Origin: Gnetum montanum
Lineage: Eukaryota > Streptophyta > Gnetopsida > Gnetales > Gnetaceae
Assembly: GCA_015680685.1 (NCBI GenBank)
Contig: MNCI01018314.1
Coordinates: forward strand, 1 to 64,000
DNA: 64,000 nucleotides
Direction: 5' to 3'
A program made the translations under genes and the position numbers. Of this stretch, positions 55,310-64,000 are shown piece by piece (positions within the stretch are counted from its first letter, which is position 1; every line of letters begins with the position of its first letter). The notes under the pieces are model-generated. The model saw only the letters and a list, made by a program, of their open reading frames with translations. It did no database searches and was not told where the DNA came from.

Positions 55310-57840
55310 TACGCTATGCGCAACTGCTTCTTAACCCATCATGGATTGGGCAAGGTGTAAGGTGAAGATGCTTTGCTATGACCTTCATCTACATCATTGT
55401 CCTCAGCTTGGAAGGGCAACTCTGTGCATGCATTTTCATTTTCTGAGTCGACGCATTGGGCCGACTCTTTTGTGGAATGATTAGTTATAGAGATAGGTGC
55501 TTCATTCTCAGAAGTTATTACCTTTGAGCCTTGTTCCATATCCACGTTGTTGATAGCTTATGTTGCTACCTCGTCGCCATGGATTACCACCTCCCTGCCT
55601 GCATAGGGTAGATGGATCTCCTGATGTATGGGTGAAGAGACAGCCCTAAGTTGTGCTAACCATGACCTCCCCAAGATCAGGTTAAACCTGGGCATCTCTT
55701 CAACCACGATGAACGTTGCATTTGTGGGGAATTGGTCCCCTACCATGAAGTCAATGTGGACTGTGCCTTTTACCATGACCCATGCCCCATTGAATAACTT
55801 TAAGCATGATGTTGTTGTGGGTCTGATCTGGTAGACCAAACCCAGCTTATCCATGATAGGGAAAGGGATGATATTTGTAGAAACCCCATCATTGATGTGT
55901 ACCCTTCAGATCTTATGTTGGCCGACTTGAATTATGATGAACAGGGGTGCTATAGTCACTTGACCCTTTTCAGGGTCTTCCCTAATGGAATCATTGCTAA
56001 AAGTCAGTTGGGATGGCTGAGGTTCTGTAGGCGCAAAAGGAAGCATGACCAAGTGGATTGCTTTTTCTTCCGCTGGCATGTTCTCGTGAACCGAAATTAC
56101 TGTTAACATGCAGACCAAAGCCTCACGGTGTGCGGTAGATGTCATGATCAAGTCGTACAGGCTCAGCGTAGTGTTTTTCTATTTCAGAGCCTGCTTGACC
56201 TGAGTGAGAACATTCAAAAGGTCCTGGCCACCTTCCTATTTATTGCCTTTCTCCTCTTCTATTTGTCCAAGGAGATGAATTTCCCAATGAGGGATAGTCT
56301 CGGGTCTAGGTTCAGATCCTTTTGGGTGAGGTGTCAAAGACTGTGCGGGCATAGCAACATTCCCTTTTGGAAACGAGGACATAGATATAGGGGGTGAGAG
56401 CATAGTCTTGGAAGTACCTGGGGTAGTACCTTCCCTCGACATCTCACCTATGAAATGCACTTCTCATTTCTTAGGACAAGAAGGCTATGAAGCTATCTTA
56501 TGCAAGTGGGGACAGTTAAATGACTTAGCCCCCTGATGACAAATGGTGATAACGATGTCAATGCATGTGGCGGTGCAGTTTTGCTAATAGGTGATGTAGG
56601 GGCGGATGCGTGGGGAATAGGTGATGTAGGGGCAGATACCTGGGAAGGGACTCTTAAGACAAATGGCTGTTGCAGGCTTTTGTTAGCCACTAGTGGTACT
56701 GGTGCACTACTCTGAGGTGCACAGACCACAAACAGTTGCTGGGGTAGTTTAGGATTACTATTGATGCTGATGGTGTTGATAATGTAACTAGCGTTGTTGG
56801 CGTTAAGAGGTTCTTTGTAGACATGCAGGGATTGATTCTCGGGATGTATCAGGTTACTTTTGTCTAGCACTAGTTTTCCTTGATCAATCATCCTTTGAAT
56901 GTCATCCTTCAATGCCATACAGTAATTTGTGTTGTGACCACACTGTTGGTGGTAGTCATAGAACCACTCTAGCCTGAAACCTTTAGGAACTGGGGGCTCA
57001 TTGGGCAAGGCCAAGGAGGGGTTCCTAAGGAGCTCACAATACCGCTAATGTTTCCTAGCCCCATCCTCCGACATCCTCTTGTGTTGGATGTACCCCATTG
57101 CCAGTAGTTTCTTTAGAAGATATGAAGGCTTGACAGGCAACAGGGTATACTTTGAGCGGTCTTTACGCTCAAAGTTTAGTTTTGGTGGTGCATATGCCTC
57201 AGGTGTAGATGTGGAAGGTTGAGGTGCATTGCCCTATTTGGGTGTAGGGTTAGTTGCAGGTGTGGCTGGTTTTTTATTGTTCTTGTTACTATTGTTGGGT
57301 TTGGATTCATTGGCCACAGTGGCCACTATAGTTGTTGCAGCCTTACCCTTGTCCTTGTCCTTCTTTGTGAAGGTGTTCTTGTATGCGATGTAGGCCAGGT
57401 CTTTGCTTGCCTCAATTGCATCTTGTATGCTCTTAGTCTATGCGAAAGCCTAACTAAGAGTATGGGGAGTGAGATAATACAGCTTTGACTTGATAAATTC
57501 ATTCACTACACCCTTAAAAATAGCCAACAAATGGGCCTCTGCAATAGGGTCGTGGATCTCATTAAGGGTCATGCTCCAACGTTGTATGAACTTTTGGACT
57601 GGTTCACACTCATTAGCTGATCCAGCGTGACTTTTGGTCTCAAGTTGTACTTGAAATGTGTAACAAAATGGGTCAGCAACTCCTCTAGAGTTGAGATGTA
57701 GGAGTGTGGCAGTGCGTTGTACTAATCCAAGGCTTTTTCAGTCAGAGACATGGCAAAGACATGAATAATCGTATGTGGCCATTGTTGCAATAGAAGGGAC
57801 TCAGACCTAAATGTAACAAGATATGCATTAGGATCACCCT
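55310..57840 (-). pseudogene. B2 gag-protease, 5' end cut by element C
   Basis: Minus-strand reading from 57840 (KGDPNAYLVTFRSESLLLQQ): capsid-like part (57840-57480) with FAMSLTEKALD and PTLNEIHDPIAEAH, knuckle FYDYHQQCGHNTNYC (about 56965-56920; first Cys replaced by Tyr), DDIQRMIDQGKLVLDKSNLI, a linker with PFVLRVPS and PFVIRGLS peptides (56640-56490), SLYDLIMTSTAHREALVCML (56160-56100), retropepsin whose active site reads NDG instead of DDG (about 55890), DKLGLVYQI, FNLILGRSWLAQLRAVSSPI (about 55705-55645), and an acidic tail to about 55310. Fewer stops than the other copies. Interrupted exactly at 57841 by LTR C. Confidence 0.85.
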
Positions 57841-59547
57841 TGAAACACCATAAAATTTCAGCTTAACACTTTGAAATGAGAACAATTTAGAGCCTCTCAA
57901 GTCTTTAGAAGAAAACTCTCAACTACGGCATGGAACTCAAGCCAGCTTGCTCATGCTGTAAAGCTAGCTTGATCCTAGCGTGAGTGACTCAAAAAAGCTT
58001 CAAAATAGTGTTAAAATGGCCTGATTTTGAAGATACCAATCACCCTAAAGGTTCACTAATGGTTACCCCAGGTTCCTAGCTCTCATAATCTTGATTTCAG
58101 GCTCAAAAATACACTGTTTTCACTGCTTACACCTAGCTCACGCCCAGGTCATGCTAGGGTCACGCTGGAGCGTGAGCCTAGCATGACCAAATAGAAACTG
58201 GTCCAAACAAGCAGTCCTAAGCATAATTTCAGCATCAACTCAACCCCTAAGGATAGGCAACAGTTCTACTTGTTAACAAGCTTCAAGAAAATCAAAGTTT
58301 GGGTGTGAAACACAACATTTTACCTTGGTTACGCCTTGGTCACATCTAGGTCATGCCCAGCTCATGCCTAGGTCACGCTGGAGTCATGCTGACTGTGTGA
58401 GCTTGGCGTGAGTTACCAAAATGGCTCAAATCAAGCACAAACAGGCTCAAAATCAGCATCTAGCTGGCCCCCAAAGACAAGCAATAGTTACACTTGAAGG
58501 ACATGCCTCGAAAATCAAGATTTGATGTGAAATGAATCATTCCAACTAGCTCATGCCTAGCTCATGACCAGGTCACGTTGACAGCGTGAGCCCAGCGTGA
58601 GCTACCAAAAGTGGCCTAGAGCATTTCAGACACACGCCGAAGAGATGCTAGGGCAAGATCAACTCATGTTCACAGCCTTGATGAAACAAAAAACATTTCA
58701 AACAACCATAGAACCTCTCAAATCAACGTCCTGTAGCAGTCGATCTAAGGGACCATGAAGTTCCAATTGAGCCTGAGTCAAATTTGAATTGTAAATTCAT
58801 TGTAGATTTTCATTGTAAGCTTCACCATTCGTGAGCTTGTCAAGCTCTTACGCTACTTCCATGAGCATAAGCTAGCTTACGTTGTAAGATACAGTGCACC
58901 TGGTCTAGAATGTAGTTGCCCACATACACCTGTCACGTGATCTATTTTTCTCTCATCTCGCAGCCATCGATCCGATTCAATCTGACTCTTGAGCCAAGAA
59001 AAATGTACAAATACCCTATTCATTGACATAAATGGGGTGGGCAAAAACTTGAAGCAAGAAAAATAAGCAATCTTGAGCCCAGACGCATGTGATTCCTAGC
59101 ACCTGTAAACACCTCGCATCAGAGCTTAACATTCAACTTGCAACTCAACTATGTTTTGACAGGTGCACATGTTGTTGATTAACACAACATTGTTCATTAT
59201 TTTCCATCCATTGGTTGTTCTCAATTATTGTTTGCATTGTTCTGTTCATTGCATGTTCCTGCATACATTCTATTTTCATTACGTTTCATTACGTTTCATT
59301 ACGCTCTGTTACATTTCATTACGTTACATTATTTTCTCTGTTTTACGTTCTGTGACGATAAGCCCAACGTAGGCAATAGCGTACACTCAAGGAAGTCCTT
59401 GGTTGATCTGTGTGTAGACCCTCCAAGGCACTCTACCTTCGTTTTTCCAACGTGCCCTCACGCGAAGGTAGGATCATTTGTATCTCTCCAGAGGTCTTTC
59501 GGTGTTCGTTTTCCTCCAACCTTATGCTGACGATTTCGGATAGTACA
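57841..59547 (+). repeat. Element C 5' LTR
   Basis: Begins TGAAACACCATAAAATTTC and ends GGATAGTACA. Its last 200 bp align with the A LTR read on the minus strand (CTCTCCAGAGGTCTTTCGG, GAAGGTAGGATC). U3 has three blocks about 200 bp apart (58110-58200, 58330-58400, 58545-58610) with CTCACGC, TCACGCTGGAGCGTGAG and GCCTAGC(A/G)TGA. R/U5 contains a run of GTTTCATTAC repeats at 59271-59330. Confidence 0.88.
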
Positions 59548-59551
59548 GAAA

Positions 59552-59571
59552 TTAACGCTAGAAGGAGGGCC
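59552..59571 (+). other. Element C primer-binding site
   Basis: TTAACGCTAGAAGGAGGGCC, four bases after the LTR end; equals the A/D block except for TAA in place of TGG. Confidence 0.7.
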
Positions 59572-60130
59572 TTTACTATTTGAAAAAACCTTAGTTGCCC
59601 CACGGTTCACAACATTGCATTAATTAAGTGTTGAAACCACAATCCTCATTAACGTCAGTCCTATTTGTGCTAAGCTTGCTCATGTTGTAGATTTACACAC
59701 GCTGAGCCTGCTTACATTGAACCTAATTATGCATGCTGATCTTGCTTACGTTGAAACTAGTTACGCATGCTGAGCTTGCTTATGGTGAACCTAGTTACAC
59801 ACACTGAGCTTACTTACACTGAAACCAATTACACACGCTGAGCTTGCTTACGTTGAACCCAGTTACGCACGCTGAGCTTGCTTACGCTGAACCCAGCTAT
59901 GCACGCTGAGCTTGCTTATGTTGAACCCAGTTACGCATGCTAAGCTTGCTTACACTGAAACCAGTTACGCACGCTAAGGTTGCTTATGCTGAACCCAGTT
60001 ACGCACGCTAAGCTTGCTTACGCTGAACCCAATTATGCATGTTGAGCTTGCTTACGCTGAACCCAGTTCGCTCAAGCTAGGCTTACATACACTATTTACA
60101 TAAATTCAATTAGTCAAACCAGTTACACAC
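59572..60130 (+). repeat. Element C leader with 34-bp tandem array
   Basis: About 12 units of 34 bp between 59676 and 60080: GAGCTTGCTTACGCTGAACC then CAGTTACGCACGCT. Variants are CG to TG/CA changes. Bases 59572-59675 are unique and non-coding. Gag starts 50 bp after the last unit. Confidence 0.9.
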
Positions 60131-63100
60131 ATGGAAGCATCCCAGATCAAAGTAACATTGTCCATTTCTGACCTCAATGCTGAAATCTCGAATCCTGTGA
60201 TCGCAACTGAATCCATAGTCATCGTCGGAGAGATGAACCTTCAAGGGCCAACCCGTCGGTCACTTAGGTTACAAGGCAAAGACCTCGCCTATACAATTCT
60301 CACCCCAGAATAATACAACTTAATCTATGTAAAGATCCAAGCTAACCTACCCACTGATCGTGCGAAAATGGATGAAAAATGATATTTTGAGCTCATCTAT
60401 AAGGGGGGTCATAACTTTATCCCCTCAGCATACGATGTGATTTCCCTATCTGAATCTCATCATAAACTTATATCCCAGCTCCTCATGGCAAGGAACCAAA
60501 CCTTACGCGAATCCACCATAGAACCTCAAAACTAAGATGAAGAAGATAATTTTGTGGCTCAGTCTGAACACAGAGATTCGTATCATACCCTCAGTCTGCA
60601 TACTTAGATGAACTCATTATTTCACCATTTCATGGGAGAGACCATGTCTCTTCATACAGTTAAAAGCACTCAAGCGCATGTGCCCCAACAAGAAGCACCC
60701 ACTCTTATTCCCACTCTCCCTATGACCAACTCTCAATTCACTATGCCCATCCCCACTATCCCTCCAGTCACCACGTTGTCCCCTCTCTTACAAGTACAAC
60801 CCCAACAACCCCCCTCTCAAATTAATGTAGGAGCAACTTTCCCATCCCAAGTAATTGGGATGCCATCTGTGATACCCGCTACCACATCTATATGCTTCAT
60901 CCCATGAGTGCAGGTTCATACCACACCTTTAGCTCCTCTCATACAACACTAGGTAAAAAGCCTCCCTTCGCAACCCACAGTTGGGCAATGTCTTGTCCCT
61001 GTCACTCAACAACAACAACAACCTACACCTCACGGTATGCCACCCTTAGTAGCACCCACTATAAATATTCCACAAGTGCAACCTCCGATCACTCAACAAT
61101 CATCATTCCCACCAACCCTACAGTAGTCTAATTTGTATGGCACTCAAACTAACCAACCTGCTGCTTCACCTAGTGCCCAAGACTAGGCTGAAGCTAAAAA
61201 AATGATGCAGGAGCTAGCCGATGAGGTAAAATGCCTCAAAACCACTAACAATGAAGAGCTTAAAGTATTAGACTTTTACCAAGATGATTCTATTAGCTCT
61301 TCGGTACCACCATTAACCTTGCCCAAAGGAGTTTCTATGCCTCAACTAATCAAATACAATGGGGAAGGAGACCCCAATGCCCATCTAGTCACATTTAAAC
61401 TAGAATGCTTGTTGCTTCAAGCCTGGCCCCACACAATCTTGTGTGTGTTTGCCATGTCCCTCACTGGCAGAGCATTAGACTGGTACTGAGCCTTGTCTCG
61501 TAACTCCATATCCTCTTTGGAGGATCTCTTACACCAGTTCGTTACTAGGTTTAAATACAACCTGAAACCTGAAGCAACCTTGGACAGTTTGATAGAGGTA
61601 AAACAAGCACCGCTTGAACCTATACAAAAATTTATCCAAAGATGGAGTGCCACACTCAACAAACTTCATGAGCCAATCCCGGAAACATACCTTCTTATGA
61701 TTCTTAAGGGGCCCGTGAATGATTTTTTCAAATCAAAACTGTAGTATCTAAATGCACACACTCTAAGCCAAGCTTTTGTATAGATTGAAGACATAGAAGA
61801 GGCAGCCCAAAATAGCCATGACCCTACTTACTTAGCCTTTAGAAATCAACACACTAAAAAAGATAAAGAAAAGGCTAAAGCAACAGTAGCAGCAGTAGCG
61901 GAGACTCAACGTACCAACACGGGATAGCAAGGTAGACCACCTACTACCCCTATTAACTATGAGAGAACTGCTCCTGCACATACAACTGAATCATCTACCA
62001 TGCAAGCAAATAACATGGGTCATGCACGTACGTTTGAGAGGAAAGACCCTACTTAGTACACACTGCTTCCCATGAAGCCTTTCCAGTTGTTAGATCAACT
62101 TTTGAAGGCTGGGGCCATTAAGCACAAGCAGTTGTCCCCAGCAGCAGCCCAGAGACACGACCGATTCTGTGAATTAGTCAAAAACCCAAGCTTAGCAACA
62201 CTAAATGAGCCTCATATTCCAAAAGGCTTTAGACTAGACCAATTTTGTGAGTACCTTCAACAGAATGGACATGGTACTAATTATTGTTTCACCCTCAAAC
62301 AAGACATACAATGTATGATCGATAGGGGTGAAATAACATTTGATGATGCCAACCTTGTTAAATCGCAGAATCAATCTATGGGCATATACAAAGATCCCCT
62401 CAATACTAAGGAAGCTCCTTACATTATTAACACGATCCATATTAGAAATGAGCAAGGAATGCCCAGTAAACCTTTTTTGATTCATGTTCCTCCTCCAATG
62501 TCAACATCATCCCCACAATCTTCGTATCCCACATACAATCCACATACACCTACAAAACCATTCGTCATTCATGTACTCCCTGCCAATGTAACCACAAATG
62601 TGCAACTACCTACCCAGCCCACTCCCTTTGTGGTTTGGGTGCCACCCGTGGTTGCAACCATAGAGGTACAACCACAAAATTGACCAACTCCGTTTGTAAT
62701 TAGGGTACCCAAACACCCTGATCTTCAAACTCCTACTCCTCAAGCACAAACCAAATCGACCCCATTCGTCATCAGGGTGCCTCAACACCTTGATGCACAA
62801 CCATCCTCAACTATTCAACCGCAACCTTGACCTGCTCCATTTATCATCCGAGTCCCAAAACAACCCAATGTTCAAGCTCCAACAGTTCCCCCATGACCTT
62901 TGCGAGAATGCCTCACCGACAAACTTACTAGGGAACGACTGGAAAAAGAACATCGAAGTCTTGAATTAGGGCCATCGAAACCCACTCCCTTAAACACTAT
63001 CCCTATGGCTCCGACAACTGACGAGCTGAGCACGAGTCACGAAAGAAAAACATAAGGAATGCCAGATATGTCAAACCTAACTGTCACATTAGACCACACA

Positions 63101-64000
63101 AAAACCATTCCACAAGAGATACAACTGTTGAATCTAATGGACCAAGTCTCAATGAACATATCGAACAGTAAAGACTTGGCCAGTGCCCTAACTCAAGTCA
63201 CATAGGCGCATAAACAAAAAAACACATCTTTAAGCTTGTATGACCTAATGATGACTTCTCAAGTTCATCGTGAAGCCTTAGTACGCATGTTAACATCGAT
63301 CCCAGTCAGTGAAGACTTTCCTGCAAATGAACCTTCCATTCATGCAGTAATGCCTCCATATCAAGGATCAAGAGCCACATCACTAGGCTTCAACATGGAT
63401 AACATAAAAATAGATAAAAAAATAGGAGTCACCACTGCACCCATGTTCATAACTATACAAGTAAATCAATTTAAAATACATAGGGTGCGCGTAGATGATG
63501 GGGTAGCCACAAACGTAGTACCATACCCCATCATCGAATAGTTAGGGCTAACTGAACAAATCAAACCAACTTCCACGACATTCCTGAAATCGTTCAGTGG
63601 ATCACGCGTAGTTGTCAAAGGAACACTAACTTTGGATTTCATAGCAGGGGACCAGTTCCCCATGTCAACTGAATTTGTAGTCGTAGAAAAGATGCCTAGA
63701 TTTAACTTGATATTGGGGTGACCATGGTTAGCCCAATTAAAAGTGGTTTCTTCACCGATTCACCAAGAGATTCACTTGCCCTATGAAGGTGGTGAAATCA
63801 TTATACACGGTGATGCAGCTACACCCAAAACCTCTACACACATGAGCACAAACCAAGGTTTAGAAGTCGAATTAAATGAGCCTAAACAAGATAACACTAC
63901 TCTTGAGCTTAAACAGGATGCCACACCCATTGGCAACCAAAATGATAACCAATCTCCAAAACGTGATCCCCCAGAAAATATTGAAACATTACAAAATGTG
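60131..64000 (+). pseudogene. Element C gag-protease (Tat-like), nearly complete
   Basis: Start MEASQIKVTLSIS at 60131. Then SLRLQGKDLAYT, NLIYVKIQANLP, a Gln/Pro/Thr-rich linker (60680-61120), a short coiled-coil-like stretch ELADEVKCLKTTNNEELKVL (61210), capsid-like domain (61260-61760) with LLLQAWPHTILCVFAMSLTG and EPIQKFIQRWSATLNKLHEP, KPFQLLDQLLKAGAIKHKQL (62072), knuckle FCEYLQQNGHGTNYC (62245), DIQCMIDRGEITFDD, then about six PFVIxVP-type peptides (62465-62870), SLYDLMMTSQVHREALVRML (63230), retropepsin with VDDGVATNVVPY (63490), KSFSGSRVVVKGTLTLDF, and FNLILG-stop-PWLAQL (63700). About fifteen in-frame stops, almost all TAG or TGA at former CAG, CAA, TGG or CGA. RT would follow beyond the window. 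Confidence 0.86.

Larger units (their letters stand above)
42215..57840 (-). mobile_element. Element B2: Tat/Ogre-like with antisense gene
   Basis: Minus-strand element inserted in the gag of B1 and itself interrupted in gag by C at 57841. It shows the fullest structure here: LTR, PPT, plus-strand exon, hairpin array, INT/aRNH/RNase H/RT (45810-49282, minus), a second hairpin array, the plus-strand eight-exon gene, GGCC array, protease and gag (minus). The gap between protease and RT is the place where Ogre elements carry an intron; here it holds the antisense gene. Confidence 0.86.
57841..64000 (+). mobile_element. Element C: Tat-like, 5' half (continues past window)
   Basis: Plus-strand element: complete 5' LTR, PBS, leader array and gag-protease, running off the right edge. 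It lies inside the gag of B2, so it is the last arrival of the nest. The reading frames are better preserved than in D. The five bases before the LTR, CCCTT, would be its target-site duplication, checkable only outside the window. Confidence 0.85.

Noticed and set aside
57841-59547. Host gene or env-like gene in the unique-looking segment right of B2
   Set aside because: The ends match the LTRs of A, B and D, and PBS plus gag follow; it is the 5' LTR of C.

Overview
The window is intergenic DNA from a land plant with a large, retrotransposon-packed nuclear genome. I see no host gene. Nearly every base belongs to decayed Ty3/gypsy LTR retrotransposons of two kinds. Athila-like elements (F, E) have a tRNA-Asp-type primer-binding site and an FMDD reverse transcriptase. 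Tat/Ogre-like elements (A, B1, B2, C, D) have a YVDD reverse transcriptase and, where pol survives, a second plant-type RNase H (aRNH). The clades and the C-to-T decay in CG and CHG contexts point to a plant; the species cannot be named from this sequence.

Layout. 1-185 is a perfect inverted copy of 496-680 joined at a single N (probably an assembly foldback). F (minus strand) runs from its 5' LTR (~14465-15366) through gag (14310 to 12491) to protease/RT (1710 to 187). It is split by element A (1711 to ~11990, minus strand), a gag-protease element without RT, RNase H or integrase; the 619-N gap at 11872-12490 hides A's right end. E (plus strand, ~15381-23589) lies head-to-head with F and keeps gag, PR, RT, RNase H and INT remnants. 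D (plus, 23590-29524) interrupts E, B1 (minus, 29525-42214) interrupts D, B2 (minus, 42215-57840) interrupts B1, and C (plus, 57841 to beyond 64000) interrupts the gag of B2. The right half is therefore a five-level nest, youngest at the right.

Most interesting content. B1 and B2 each carry, between their minus-strand protease and RT regions, an eight-exon gene on the opposite (plus) strand (36212-40624 and 50043-54578). It has its own TATA box inside a palindrome, exon junctions and reading phase agree between the copies, and it ends at the same codon. The product would be about 1,100 residues and I do not recognise it. A second plus-strand exon with a conserved splice acceptor lies between LTR and integrase in both (31776-32016, 44273-44512). 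The Tat-like elements also share three kinds of non-coding structure: tandem arrays whose units form short hairpins with covarying stems, palindromes with an ACGCT/AGCGT core and family-specific arms in the LTRs, and leader arrays between PBS and gag that differ in sequence but not in position.

No reading frame is intact enough for me to call any element active. The stops and lost splice acceptors are mostly CAG to TAG, CAG to CAA, TGG to TAG and CGA to TGA, as expected from mutation of methylated cytosines.
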